A DNA stretch of 64,000 nt from Elstera sp043721315 (GCA_043721315.1 JAYSQZ010000044.1:7822-71821), one strand, 5' to 3'. Positions 6,982-16,540 are shown, counted from the stretch's first letter. The notes: generated by a model not told the origin, from the sequence alone. Made by a program: numbers and translations.

Positions 6982-9069
6982 TTAGACAATGGTATGCTGA
7001 CGCATCCACACCACCGTATCGTGAAAAACCGCGCCGCCCGCCGGGGCGGGGCTATCGTCTGAAATCAGTGTATTGATCCCAAGGCCCTCTGGGAAATCAC
7101 TATTTCGCCACAGCCCTTCTGCCACCAGCAGGGCCGGGTTCATCCCATCGCGTAAGCTCGCAGTAAGCGTTACGGCCCCTTGCACATTGCCGATTGTCAC
7201 AGAATCCCCCTCGGCAATACCGTAAGCCGTTGCCGTGTCGGGGTGAATCAACAGGCGCGGTTTGCCCTCGCGCACCCGCGACGCCCCAACATCGGAAAAG
7301 CTGCTGTTGAGGAACTGCCGCGCGGGCGGGGCGATCAGCTTGAACGGGTGCTCCGCATCGCGCTGGGCGATACTATCCCAATGGTCTGGCAAACGCGGCA
7401 AACGCGGGTCGTCGATGCCGACCGTGGACCAATCGGGCGCGAAGTGGAATTTTTTATCAGGCGTCCCGAAACCCGTGCCAAAGCGGCCTTCGTCGGACCC
7501 AGGCGTGCAATCGACCCAACGTTGCGCCGCGAACGTCTCCAGATCAGGATAACCGGAGGCGCGCAACGTTTGATCGAGAATCTCCCGCGCCGACAGATCG
7601 AAGCCGGGCAGCCCGCCGACGCCAAGGCGCTGGCCCAAAGCGTTGATCACCGCATGGTTGGAGCGGCATTCGCCCGGCGGATCAATTAGGCGCATCCCTA
7701 CCTGCAAATGGCCGTGACCGCCTGCGGTGTAAAGATCGTCATGCTCCACGAACATGGTGGCGGGCAGCACAATATCGGCCATCAAGGCGGTATCGGTCAT
7801 GAACTGCTCATGCACGACCGTAAACAAATCTTCCCGCGTGAAACCTTGCGCGACGAGGGCGGTATTGGGAGCCACCACCATCGGATTGGTGTTCTGGATC
7901 AACAGCGCCATCACCGGCGGCCCGTCTTTTAACTCCGAACGATCGCCCGTGAGATGCCCGGTCAGGGCCGCGCCAATGCGGCTCATATCCATCATGCGAA
8001 CACCCGCGCGGCGCAGCGGTGTGCCGTCGATCAAATTTTTATCGAGCTTATAGAGCGTGCCGCCATAGGACCAAAACGCCCCGCCGCCCGGCACCTGCCA
8101 CGCGCCCGTAACCGCCGGAAGGCAAACGACAGAGTGCATGTTGAGGGTACCGTTGCGGACGCGGGTAAAACCGTAGCCGACAGCGAGATAGGTTTTTTGC
8201 GTCCCCGTATAGAGCGCCGCGAAATCTTCGATCTGCCGCACCGTGAGGCCCGTAATAGCGGCGGCCCAAACCGGCGTTTTATCGGCGACCTGAGCTTCGA
8301 GCGCGGCATAATCCTTCGTGTGGGCCGCAAGATAAGCCCGATCCGCCCGCCCATCGCGAAAAGCCACGTGCATCACAGCACAGGCCAGTGCGCCATCGGT
8401 ACCCGGCAAGAGGGGCAAATGCACATCGGCAAGCGCGGCGGTTGGCGAGCGGTAAGGATCAATCACCACGATCTTCGCGCCGTTCTGCTTGCGCGCTTTG
8501 CTCATCAACCCCGCGATATGAACGTGGGTCGCTACGGGATTGCCGCCCCAAATCACGATCACCTCGCTGGTCAGCATTTCTTGCGGGTGCGTGCCACGCT
8601 CGAACCCCGTACCTGCCAGCCAGCCCGCACGCGGCAGAGCCGTGCAAATTGTGCGCTTTTGATCGGAATAGCCCAGCGCGTGACGCAGGCGGTTAATGCC
8701 GTCGCGCTGCACTTGGCCCATCGTGCCCGCGTAATAATAGGGCCAAATGGCTTCGGCGCCGTGCGTGGCGACAATATCCTTGAACCGCGTAGCGATCTCG
8801 TCCAGCGCATCATCCCAGGAGATAGGCGTAAACTGGCCGCTGCCCTTCGGCCCCGTGCGGCGCAGAGGCGTCATCAACCGGTCGGGATGATGCACGCGGT
8901 CAGCATAGCGCCCAACTTTCGCGCAGAGCACGCCCGCCGTATAGTCATTGTCCGACGCGCCCCGAAACCGGCCAACGCGGTTATCCGGCAGAATCTCCAC
9001 CTCCAGCGCGCACGTCGCCGGGCAGTCATGGGGACAGGCGGAGGGCTTAAAAGCAGCGTCGCGGGGCAT
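6982..9069 (-). CDS. Molybdopterin-dependent oxidoreductase (DMSO reductase superfamily)
   Basis: A 695-residue molybdoenzyme catalytic subunit. The N-terminus carries a 4Fe-4S ligand set, CPHDCPATC at about 12-20 plus a fourth cysteine in GVLCAKVG (about 49). The bis-MGD binding regions (IWGGNPVATHVH, VVIDPYRSP) and the C-terminal molydopterin-dinucleotide domain follow. There is no Tat signal, so it should act in the cytoplasm. No small subunits, cytochrome or accessory Mo genes are next to it. The substrate cannot be told; formate-dehydrogenase-like or biotin-sulfoxide-reductase-like activity are both open. No selenocysteine codon is involved. Confidence 0.88.
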   Translation of the reverse strand: MPRDAAFKPSACPHDCPATCALEVEILPDNRVGRFRGASDNDYTAGVLCAKVGRYADRVHHPDRLMTPLRRTGPKGSGQFTPISWDDALDEIATRFKDIVATHGAEAIWPYYYAGTMGQVQRDGINRLRHALGYSDQKRTICTALPRAGWLAGTGFERGTHPQEMLTSEVIVIWGGNPVATHVHIAGLMSKARKQNGAKIVVIDPYRSPTAALADVHLPLLPGTDGALACAVMHVAFRDGRADRAYLAAHTKDYAALEAQVADKTPVWAAAITGLTVRQIEDFAALYTGTQKTYLAVGYGFTRVRNGTLNMHSVVCLPAVTGAWQVPGGGAFWSYGGTLYKLDKNLIDGTPLRRAGVRMMDMSRIGAALTGHLTGDRSELKDGPPVMALLIQNTNPMVVAPNTALVAQGFTREDLFTVVHEQFMTDTALMADIVLPATMFVEHDDLYTAGGHGHLQVGMRLIDPPGECRSNHAVINALGQRLGVGGLPGFDLSAREILDQTLRASGYPDLETFAAQRWVDCTPGSDEGRFGTGFGTPDKKFHFAPDWSTVGIDDPRLPRLPDHWDSIAQRDAEHPFKLIAPPARQFLNSSFSDVGASRVREGKPRLLIHPDTATAYGIAEGDSVTIGNVQGAVTLTASLRDGMNPALLVAEGLWRNSDFPEGLGINTLISDDSPAPAGGAVFHDTVVWMRQHTIV

Positions 9070-9135
9070 TCTTCAGGTCCAATAACGGCAATAACAGGAG
9101 TGTAGCTGACCAGAAGGCTGCCCCAAGGTAAAGAA

Positions 9136-9969
9136 CTAAAGCCCCGGCTCTTGCCGCCCTGCTGGGCTGGGGGCACCCGCCAGAAACGGGTTCGGGCCGC
9201 GCGGGCGGGCGAAGACGGCTTGCCAGACAATCCAGCCGAAAATCCCGAAAATCCCCGGCACGGTCAGCCACGGCCAGAACGACAGAACCCCCGGCTTCTC
9301 GGCTTGCGGCGCAACAACGGGCGGCGGGGCGGTGATCATGCGCGTTACCGTTACCTCCTGCTGCGGCACCGCCATCGGATTGGTAGGCGCGCGCTGGGAG
9401 ATGGGCGGACGGTTGCTAATCCCCGGCGGCAGAATGGGCGTGCTGGCTTGCGGCGCACTCGGAAGCGGCGGCGCTGCACGGGACGGCACTCCCCCCGTAA
9501 CCGAGGGTGCCGACATCGCACCACGCTGACCATACCCCGTAATCACCTCTTGCGAGCCGCCGAGCGCTTGCCCAGAGACAGACGCCTGCGGGGCCGCCGC
9601 TACTTTCGGCGGCGGGGCCGCTGCTGCTGCTGCGGCTTGCTGTTGGCGCTTCTGGGCGCTTTCCAGGCTCAGGGGATTGCTGAATTTGGTATCGCGGGTT
9701 TGGCGAAGGGCATTTAGCGTCGCACTATCGAGCTTACCCGTTACCGGCAGCTTGGCTTGCGCTTGAAACTTTTGCAGCCCCTCAGCCGTTTGCGGCGTCA
9801 TCTCTCCGGTTGGGCGGCGCGCGAAATGGCCCATCAGCATCAATATCTTCTGGGCCTCCTCCACCTCGTCCTTGCTTTGCGCCTGGGCAGGCATGGGCAG
9901 AACGAGCGGGAGCAGCAAGAGTGCCGTAGCCAGAAGGCGCGCGGCGCGGGAAGCAGTTAGGTTTGGCAT
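9136..9969 (-). CDS. Secreted or membrane-anchored peptidoglycan-binding protein
   Basis: A 277-residue envelope protein. The chosen ATG at 9969 gives a clean signal peptide (ARLLATALLLLPLVLPMPAQA). A PG_binding_1 domain follows at about 35-95 (EAQKILMLMGHF, TPQTAEGLQKFQA, LPVTGKLDSATLNAL). Next is a long low-complexity linker rich in Ala, Pro and Gln (about 100-225), and a single hydrophobic segment near the C-terminus (FWPWLTVPGIFGIFGWIVW). The bipartite layout suggests a periplasmic domain tethered to the inner membrane. No catalytic cell-wall domain is present. Its role, perhaps localisation or sensing at the wall, is unknown. Confidence 0.75.
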   Translation of the reverse strand: MPNLTASRAARLLATALLLLPLVLPMPAQAQSKDEVEEAQKILMLMGHFARRPTGEMTPQTAEGLQKFQAQAKLPVTGKLDSATLNALRQTRDTKFSNPLSLESAQKRQQQAAAAAAAPPPKVAAAPQASVSGQALGGSQEVITGYGQRGAMSAPSVTGGVPSRAAPPLPSAPQASTPILPPGISNRPPISQRAPTNPMAVPQQEVTVTRMITAPPPVVAPQAEKPGVLSFWPWLTVPGIFGIFGWIVWQAVFARPRGPNPFLAGAPSPAGRQEPGL

Positions 9970-10053
9970 GGGTGTGTTATGACCGAAGGCCCAAGGGGTT
10001 CGCAAGAGAATGTCATACAACCCTGCCCCACAAAAGCGGCAGAATCGCGGCAG

Positions 10054-10785
10054 TCAGCCCCCCGCAATCACCGCGAGATAGCGTTTCACGGTCGGCTCCA
10101 GCCCCTCCACCAGCGTGTCGGCGATAATGGCGTGGCCGATAGACACTTCATCGGGCGTCAAGCGCGCTAAGCAGGCGGGCAGATTGACGGTATCGAGATC
10201 ATGCCCGGCGTGAACGCGCAATCCCAAGCTCCGTGCGTAATCCGCCGCGCGGCCCAAGTCTTCCAACAGCGCCGCGCCCGTGGGAGTGCCGAACGCTTGC
10301 GCGAAAGCCCCCGTATAAAACTCCACCGCGTTAGCCCCCCCACGGGCGGCGTAGGCGACCGACGTTTCCGTGGCGTCGCAGAACACCGACACCCGCAGCT
10401 TGCCGTTGAAGAAACGCACCGCAGCAGCCAGCCCATCGTGATCATCATAGGCCCGCCAGCCGCGCGAGGAGGTCACTTCCCCCGGCATAACCGGAACGAC
10501 GGTGAATTGATGCGCCCCAGCCTCATAGGCGCACCGCATCAGTTCGGGCCGCAAATCGCCTTCGACATTGAGTTCCACATCGCCGCGCGCCACCTCCGGC
10601 AGTCCGGCAAACGCGATAACGTCTTCGAGCGTGGCGTGGCGCGCGTCGGCGCGCGGGTGCAGGGTGAGGCCCTCGGCCCCCGCCGCGATGCACAGCCGCG
10701 CCGCCGCGAGAGGATCGGGACTGTTTCCGCCGCGCGAGTTCCGCAGCAGGCACACCTTATTTAGATTAACGCTCAACCGGGTCAT
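10054..10785 (-). CDS. pdxJ: Pyridoxine 5'-phosphate synthase
   Basis: Condenses 3-amino-2-oxopropyl phosphate with 1-deoxy-D-xylulose 5-phosphate to make pyridoxine 5'-phosphate, the last step of the DXP-dependent vitamin B6 pathway. The 243 residues form a TIM barrel with family signatures near the N-terminus (LSVNLNKVCLLRNSRGG, GAEGLTLHPRADARH), ELNVEGD in the middle, and LRVHAGHDL followed by EVSIGHAII near the C-terminus. The start ATG overlaps the stop of the upstream HAD gene (ATGA), so the two form an operon. No pdxA or acpS is nearby. Confidence 0.95.
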   Translation of the reverse strand: MTRLSVNLNKVCLLRNSRGGNSPDPLAAARLCIAAGAEGLTLHPRADARHATLEDVIAFAGLPEVARGDVELNVEGDLRPELMRCAYEAGAHQFTVVPVMPGEVTSSRGWRAYDDHDGLAAAVRFFNGKLRVSVFCDATETSVAYAARGGANAVEFYTGAFAQAFGTPTGAALLEDLGRAADYARSLGLRVHAGHDLDTVNLPACLARLTPDEVSIGHAIIADTLVEGLEPTVKRYLAVIAGG

Positions 10786-11543
10786 CGCGGCATTCCTTCT
10801 GTATCTGAACGACCGTAGGGCTGCTCCCCTACAATGCTCCCTGACGGAAATTGCGCCTCGACCCACATCGGCACGTCGCGAATATCCGACAGGCGCACAT
10901 AACGCGGGTGCCCCAAGGGTTCCGGGGCCTGCTCGTGTGCCCAAGTGAGAGAGTATGGAATATGCACGCCCCACCCGCCGATGTCTAAAATCGGTAGCAC
11001 GTCTGAGCGTAAGGAATTGCCGATCATCACCAGCCGTTCGGGCGCAACCCCGTGCCGGGCCAGCAGGCGAGAGTAACTGAGCGTGTCTTTCTCGCTGATG
11101 ATTTCCACCGCCGTAAACAAATCGGCAAGGCCGGAGCGCGCCACTTTATTTTCCTGATGGAACAGATCACCCTTCGTAATCAGCATAAGCGGGAAGCGCG
11201 TGGCAAGCTGCTCCAACACATCGCCCACGCCGTCGAGCAGCGTGACCGGATGGGCCATCATCTCCTTCCCTAAATCGAGTAAGGCTTGCAACACTATCGC
11301 GGGCACCGTGCCGTCGGTCACGTCAATAGCAGTTTCGATCATCGACAGCGTAAAGCCCTTCACGCCGTACCCGAAGATACCAAGATTACGCCGCTCGGTG
11401 CGGGTCAACCGCTCCCGCAAGGCCCCTGGCTCGGCATAGGGCGCGAGCAACTGGGCGAAAGCTTCTTCGGTCAACGCGAAGAAAGTTTCGTTATGCCACA
11501 GGGTATCGTCGGCATCAAAAGCCAGGAAGGGTTCACTGGACAT
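10782..11543 (-). CDS. HAD-superfamily hydrolase
   Basis: A 253-residue cytoplasmic phosphatase-like protein. Motif I is DADDT at about residues 9-13 (nucleophile Asp plus acid/base Asp), motif II is LITKGD at about 121-126, and motif IV-like residues sit in VMIGNSLRSDVLP at about 172-184. The substrate is not known. It is translationally coupled to pdxJ, so a role in B6 vitamer dephosphorylation is conceivable, but that rests on position only. Confidence 0.85.
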   Translation of the reverse strand: MSSEPFLAFDADDTLWHNETFFALTEEAFAQLLAPYAEPGALRERLTRTERRNLGIFGYGVKGFTLSMIETAIDVTDGTVPAIVLQALLDLGKEMMAHPVTLLDGVGDVLEQLATRFPLMLITKGDLFHQENKVARSGLADLFTAVEIISEKDTLSYSRLLARHGVAPERLVMIGNSLRSDVLPILDIGGWGVHIPYSLTWAHEQAPEPLGHPRYVRLSDIRDVPMWVEAQFPSGSIVGEQPYGRSDTEGMPR

Positions 11544-11826
11544 CAGAAAAAAGTCTTCGCAAGATCAAGAGGGGAGCGATGATCAAGGTGGTTGCAACAC
11601 GCATTGCCGGTAAAAGCCCCGTGTGAAGTGCTGCCGTGAAGCGCCAGATTGATGATTTTAGGAGCCGTCATAGAAAAGAGTGTAGCCGAGCGGCGGGCGC
11701 GGGCAACCTTTTCCCGATGCCGCTTTTTGGTTTCAGTCAATTTTTACGAACTGCGTCTATGCTTCTGGTAAATGCTAACTTCAGCGCTTATCCTCTCGCA
11801 AAAAGCGAGGAAAATAGGACCAACAC
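11544..11826. other. Intergenic region between a HAD gene and a diguanylate cyclase gene
   Basis: This 283-bp divergent spacer must contain promoters for both flanking genes. I see no convincing gene; a 65-codon minus-strand frame has no family features. A short hairpin (CTCGC/GCGAG around five A's) lies just before the GTG at 11827. No clear -35/-10 pair stands out. Confidence 0.4.
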
Positions 11827-12960
11827 GTGCAGAAAACCAATAAACGCCTGTGGGACATTGGGCGAATGGCCTGGGATCGGTTGATCCTAACCGGCGCCCC
11901 GCCCACCCCTGAAAACTACGCTCTGTGGTATCATGCCACCGGTGGCACGATTGCGGGCTTGCCGGAAGCTATGGCGGAGCTGGCAGCTGCCGGCTTGTTG
12001 GCGCAGCCCAATGCGCTTAACTCGCTGCAAACGCGCTTCTTCCCGGAAAGCCTTAAAGCGCTCACGCTGCCCGCAGACCTGATTGCGGAGGCCCCTACCG
12101 AGGCCCCGCCGGGAGAGCCGCGCCCTTCCAACCCCTCGCTCGTTCACCGTGTGGCTGGTGATGCTGGGGATATTATGGAGGAGGCGGCGGACGTGCTGTC
12201 GCAGGCCGACCGTGCTCATGCCGACTATGCCGAAACCCTGGCCGGGCTTCAGCCAACCCATATAGATACGCCATCGAGCCTGAAAACCGCGATTAGCTTG
12301 CTGTCAGCGGAGACCGATACGGTTATCAGCGAGAATGCGGCCCTACGCGCCCAGCTTGCAGGCCTGTCGGATCGAATGCGCGCCCTGCGGGAAGAACTCT
12401 CGGCCACGCAGCACGACCTAGGGCGAACGCAAGTCCACTTATCGGAAGCGCGGATTGCGGCGGATACGGACGCCCTCACCCATCTGCTCAACCGCCGCCG
12501 GTTCGAGCAAGATTTGAGGACGTTGCTTCGCAGTGCCGACGGCAAATTCTGTCTTGTGTTGTCGGATATTGATTTCTTCAAAAATTTCAACGACCAGCAC
12601 GGTCACGTCCTGGGCGATCAAGTGTTGCGTTTGGTCGCTCAGGGGCTGGCCCAGAGGGTAGAGAGACTAGGCCGAGCTTATCGCTTCGGCGGGGAAGAAT
12701 TTGCGCTGCTGGTGCGCGATATGGACCTGCCTCAGGTGTTCGATCTGTGCGAGGTCATTCGGCGCGATGTCGCCACACGGGCAGTGGTTAACCGCACGAC
12801 AGGGCAGCCGCTCGGGCGCATTACACTCTCGGCAGGGGTGACGGTGGCGCAAAGCGGGGAAACCAGCGACCAGATCATCAGTCGCGCCGACCGGGCGCTC
12901 TATGCCGCCAAAAATCAAGGCCGTAACCGTGTTATCGCCGATCCGCCCCTCGCGCCGTAA
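11827..12960 (+). CDS. Diguanylate cyclase (GGDEF domain protein)
   Basis: Makes cyclic di-GMP from two GTP. The 377-residue protein starts at a GTG. The N-terminal 190 residues (opening KRLWDIGRMAWDRLILTG) have no recognised sensory domain and are probably helical, with a coiled coil at about 170-205. The C-terminal GGDEF domain carries DIDFFKNFND and an active-site GGEEF at 288-292. The usual product-inhibition site RxxD just before the active site reads RLGR, lacking the aspartate, so feedback inhibition is probably absent. There are no membrane segments. It lies immediately upstream of the polysaccharide locus, which cyclic di-GMP commonly controls. Confidence 0.92.
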   Translation: MQKTNKRLWDIGRMAWDRLILTGAPPTPENYALWYHATGGTIAGLPEAMAELAAAGLLAQPNALNSLQTRFFPESLKALTLPADLIAEAPTEAPPGEPRPSNPSLVHRVAGDAGDIMEEAADVLSQADRAHADYAETLAGLQPTHIDTPSSLKTAISLLSAETDTVISENAALRAQLAGLSDRMRALREELSATQHDLGRTQVHLSEARIAADTDALTHLLNRRRFEQDLRTLLRSADGKFCLVLSDIDFFKNFNDQHGHVLGDQVLRLVAQGLAQRVERLGRAYRFGGEEFALLVRDMDLPQVFDLCEVIRRDVATRAVVNRTTGQPLGRITLSAGVTVAQSGETSDQIISRADRALYAAKNQGRNRVIADPPLAP

Positions 12961-13026
12961 GGCATCGTTCACCATATCCCGGTTAGTCTAATCTCAGCAG
13001 CGAGCTTGAGAGGGGGGAGGGTTGGT

Positions 13027-14478
13027 ATGAGTGAGCGGGTTGACCGGCAAACAATTGCCTTCTTATCGAACCAGACCTTAACCCCGGTTCAAAAACGGCT
13101 GGCGGATCGACTGGAGCAGCAGGGCTATCGCTGCGTCTGGCTGGTGCCAGGGCAGCGCTGGGACCGCTGGCTGGCGGCCCAGGGCGTACCGGACTCGCAG
13201 CGCTTGGCGCTTTATGCCCTCACGGAAGGCTCGAAGCAGCTTCCCGTCGTCACCGCCAAAACCCTTGCCGCCTCCTGGGAACAAGAAGACCGCCCGCCAG
13301 TCGCCGCCCTCATCCAGATGGATCGGCTGATGCGAGCGCGCCCGGCAGACCGCGCCTGGCAAATTCTGGCACGCTATGGGCAAGCGATTGAGGCGTTCTT
13401 GCGCGACCAGCAGGTTATTGCCTGCTTTGGCGAGCAGACTTGGGCCTGGGAAATGCTGACGGCGCTGATTGCGCGCCAACAGGGGCGCGGTTGCTATTTC
13501 TACAGCACCGTCCGCATCCCGTCGGAGCGCTGGGGAATTTTCGAGCCGATTACGCACCGGCTTGTTCACTGGCGCGCGCCCACCGAGGCCGATGCCGCCT
13601 GGGCCGACGCTTTTCTACCCGCATGGCGCGCCCGCCCGGTGAAACCTTTTTATGCCGCAAGCCACCCTTCCGCCCTCAGCATCCGCCGCTCTTGGTGGCA
13701 GGAGTTGCGGCGCAGGCTAACTCCCGCCTCCGAAACGCTCGATGATATTACCGTGCGCCCAACCCTGGCCGCACTCAAGGATCGCTTGCGCCTCGCCTGG
13801 AACGCCGCCCGTCTGCGCCTGTTTCCACCGTTCGAGCCAGCCCCCGCAGCGGGCCGGTTCGTGTTGTTTTGCCTGCACCATGCGCCGGAAGCCTCGATTG
13901 ACGTGTTCGGCGCACCGCATTCGGATCAGGCCCATCTTATCCAGCGCCTATCGCGGCTGCTGCCCGCTACCCACGAGCTTTGGGTGAAGGAACATCCCGA
14001 TTGGCTGGGCGACCGTTCCCCCGGCTGGTTGCGCCAGATCGCCGCCCTGCCCAATGTTCGGCTGATTGACCCTGCCGACAGCACCTTCGCGCTCTTGAAC
14101 CGGGCCGATCTGGTGGTGACGATTACCGGCACGGCGGGGTATGAAGCCGCGCTGATGGGCCGCCCCGCCGTTGGCCTTGCGCCTGTGTTCTTCGATCCGC
14201 TGATGCGCGTGTCGGCGGCGGATTTTCCCGATCCGCTGCTGTGGCCGATGCGCAAACTGTTGACGCCACCCTCGGATGCCACCCGCCAGCGCCAGGAAAT
14301 TGAATGCCGCGATTTTTTAGCCCGATTGCACGCGAATAGTTTTGAAGGTTTCCCCGATCGACTGGCCCGCGAGATTCAAGAAGGGCGCGAAGACCAGCAA
14401 GCCATAGAGGCTATCGCTTTGGGATTGCAGGAATTTTTACAATTAGCGCATCCCCGACAAGCCCTTCCCTCGACGTAA
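13027..14478 (+). CDS. Capsule polysaccharide synthesis protein, KpsS/LipB-like
   Basis: A 483-residue cytoplasmic protein. The ATG at 13027 has a GGGGGAGGG ribosome site, whereas the longer frame begins at a TTG without one. The C-terminal half shows the Capsule_synth pattern: FCLHHAPEAS, a central WVKEHPDW segment, then DSTFALLNRADLVVTITGTAGYEAALMGRP, which resembles the nucleotide-sugar domain of KpsS/KpsC-type Kdo transferases and capsule export proteins. It could add a Kdo linker or act as a glycosyltransferase for the nearby exopolysaccharide. No KpsC, KpsM or KpsT partner is present. Confidence 0.72.
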   Translation: MSERVDRQTIAFLSNQTLTPVQKRLADRLEQQGYRCVWLVPGQRWDRWLAAQGVPDSQRLALYALTEGSKQLPVVTAKTLAASWEQEDRPPVAALIQMDRLMRARPADRAWQILARYGQAIEAFLRDQQVIACFGEQTWAWEMLTALIARQQGRGCYFYSTVRIPSERWGIFEPITHRLVHWRAPTEADAAWADAFLPAWRARPVKPFYAASHPSALSIRRSWWQELRRRLTPASETLDDITVRPTLAALKDRLRLAWNAARLRLFPPFEPAPAAGRFVLFCLHHAPEASIDVFGAPHSDQAHLIQRLSRLLPATHELWVKEHPDWLGDRSPGWLRQIAALPNVRLIDPADSTFALLNRADLVVTITGTAGYEAALMGRPAVGLAPVFFDPLMRVSAADFPDPLLWPMRKLLTPPSDATRQRQEIECRDFLARLHANSFEGFPDRLAREIQEGREDQQAIEAIALGLQEFLQLAHPRQALPST

Positions 14479-14580
14479 ACAGTCATACGATCACAGCATA
14501 TCAGGCAGTACTTGCTATGCGGCTTACGCAAAGTTGCCATTCGTTTTTGCGAAACACGTCTCTCAAAAAAGTCAGAAATT

Positions 14581-14595
14581 TTAACCATCTCTTAG
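14581..14595 (+). promoter_or_regulatory. CtrA-like half-matched box
   Basis: TTAA, seven bases, then TTAG. This differs by one base from the CtrA recognition pattern TTAA-N7-TTAA and lies about 95 bp upstream of the start of the orphan Thr/Ser-rich gene. One-mismatch sites arise by chance fairly often in AT-rich spacers, so it is only a candidate. Confidence 0.25.
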
Positions 14596-14690
14596 CGGAG
14601 TGCTGCTAATGTGAACTGGTCAGAAAGAGCGAGCTGACAGAAAGTCGCTCGTTGGGATCAGAACCGGCATCGCGCTGGATGGAGTTGAAG

Positions 14691-16427
14691 ATGGTAGAGA
14701 TCACGCCAAGCGTTGGAACGATTGACAAGTACATCGGTTCTGCCGAAGCCGCGATCCGTAAGGGGTTATCAACGACCCCAACGGCCCCCGCAGGCGCAAC
14801 TCCAGCCCAAGCCACAAACGCACAGGCACAAGGGCTAGCGATAACGGATACGATTTCGCTTGCCGACCGTGCGGACTCGATGCTGGCCATTTACGGCTCC
14901 AATGCACGGTTCCAGAGCAATGTTCAGGCTCTGAAAGATAATCTCAGCGCTAGGGTGCTCGGCTCCATCGGGTCCGGCGCGGCTTCCTTCACTCAGGCAG
15001 CATCGTCCACCACCAACCAAGCGCGCACGCTGGAAAATGGCACGACGCGCAACACCGAAGTTACTATTGCCGCCCGCACGATCGAGCAGACCGCCGCGAA
15101 GAATAATAACGGCGTTGGTGTTCAACGTAGCTTCAGTGAAACCATTATCCGTGAGAGTGGCGGCAACCTGAAGGCCGGTCAGGCCTATGCAGATACCGTT
15201 CGCCAGGAAAAGACCACGGCAGTCACGTCTGCCGACGCGGCTAAAGGCACACTGACGCAGGCCTTTAAGATTGAATCTGTTGTTACGTCCTCCGCCGATG
15301 GCAATACGGTGTTTGAGAACCGCGACCGCACAATCGTTTATAGCCTGACGAAAGACGGTAACTATCAGAAGTCGTTGCGCGAAGTTCTGACCTCGATCAC
15401 GAAGAACGCTGCCGGCGCTGTGGTTGCTTCAGGGCAGACGCTGACTTCGGAAACGTCGGTTCTCAACGCAGTCAGCGGTAGCCTTCGGGTCACGCGTACT
15501 GGCGAGAGCGTGACGGCGAGCGATGTGAACGGTCAAACGCTCGTATCAGCACGCTCTGCTGTGACGACAACGACCGTGGCCGATACCAGCAGTGGCACAA
15601 ACCCAACTGCGGGGGCCGTCACGGTCAGCGAAGTGTCCAGGGCCTCGTCGGTCCTGAGCCGGAACGATGGAACGGTCGATACCAGTTCAACCTCGCAACG
15701 CAACTCCACCTTCAACGGCACAGGCACGACGGTAACAAGCGCCAGCACGACGGTTGCAGCTCAAGGCTCTTGGCTGAAGGCCGATGGCACCATCGGCGGC
15801 GGCTCGGCAGAACGCACCGCGAGCTTCACGGTAGCGCAGGCCGCAGGAGCACAAGTGCTAAACCGCTCCAACGCCACGGTTGCAGTGAGCAACGTTGGCG
15901 TGCGCGCTAACGGTGTTATCGACGTGCAAGCCTATAATGTCGGCGTCAAGACCGCGACCTCTAAGGGCAAACTGTCGGCTCCGGCGCTGTCGGTCACGGG
16001 GACCACGGTGCAAACTCAAATCGCTGCCGGAACGCAAAACGCTGGTGCCGCCGCAACGAGAGGCCCCAGCTATTTGCTCGCGAATGGCGTGCTGACGCTG
16101 CAAGCCGCGACCGACCGTGTGACGGGTCCGAAGATAACGCTTGATGTCGCGAACCGGAAGCTGCAAGCCACCGGCAGAATCGCTGCAGCGGGCGCGTCAG
16201 TTGACGGCATTGCCGGCATGTTGCAAGCCTACAATAGCAAAGGCACTGCGCCCCTGTCTGTCACCCGCGATCAGAACGATACACTGACCGCAGTCGCGAA
16301 GAACCCGACCAGCACACGGACGGCGCAGACCGCCATTCAGGCTTACCAAAGCAACTTCTCGCTCGGTACTGTGACCAACGGTGTGCGCGGTTTCACGCCG
16401 GTAACGAGCTTGGTGAAGCTGGCTTAA
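14691..16427 (+). CDS. Thr/Ser/Ala-rich orphan protein, possibly surface-exposed
   Basis: A protein of 578 residues that I do not recognise. The ATG at 14691 has GGAG six bases upstream; earlier in-frame starts lack one. It contains no cysteine that I can find and almost no tryptophan. It has no signal peptide or membrane segment. An N-terminal segment (ISLADRADSMLAIYGS and following, about 55-100) looks helical. The remainder is strand-prone, with many V/T/S/G/N runs like those of adhesins, autotransporter passengers or extracellular fibre proteins. It has its own terminator downstream and sits at the edge of the polysaccharide locus. Export by a signal-less route is possible but not shown. 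Confidence 0.7.
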   Translation: MVEITPSVGTIDKYIGSAEAAIRKGLSTTPTAPAGATPAQATNAQAQGLAITDTISLADRADSMLAIYGSNARFQSNVQALKDNLSARVLGSIGSGAASFTQAASSTTNQARTLENGTTRNTEVTIAARTIEQTAAKNNNGVGVQRSFSETIIRESGGNLKAGQAYADTVRQEKTTAVTSADAAKGTLTQAFKIESVVTSSADGNTVFENRDRTIVYSLTKDGNYQKSLREVLTSITKNAAGAVVASGQTLTSETSVLNAVSGSLRVTRTGESVTASDVNGQTLVSARSAVTTTTVADTSSGTNPTAGAVTVSEVSRASSVLSRNDGTVDTSSTSQRNSTFNGTGTTVTSASTTVAAQGSWLKADGTIGGGSAERTASFTVAQAAGAQVLNRSNATVAVSNVGVRANGVIDVQAYNVGVKTATSKGKLSAPALSVTGTTVQTQIAAGTQNAGAAATRGPSYLLANGVLTLQAATDRVTGPKITLDVANRKLQATGRIAAAGASVDGIAGMLQAYNSKGTAPLSVTRDQNDTLTAVAKNPTSTRTAQTAIQAYQSNFSLGTVTNGVRGFTPVTSLVKLA

Positions 16428-16453
16428 CGCTGAACCCTTCGGGGCTAGAACAG

Positions 16454-16490
16454 AACCCGTTCGCTTCCTGGAGCGAGCGGGTTTCTTTTT
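16454..16490 (+). terminator. Rho-independent terminator
   Basis: Twelve-base arms (16454-16465 and 16472-16483) with one G-T wobble around a six-base loop, followed by TCTTTTTT. It separates the orphan gene from the glycosyltransferase gene. Confidence 0.8.
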
Positions 16491-16540
16491 TGGCGCTTCT
16501 CCGCTTTCTCGCGTAACGGGAAATAGGTTAGGCTGACCAT

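Noticed and set aside
7954..9105. 383-codon open frame on the plus strand.
   Set aside because: It lies entirely opposite the molybdopterin oxidoreductase gene, is rich in Arg, His and Pro as expected of a shadow, and has no domain motif.
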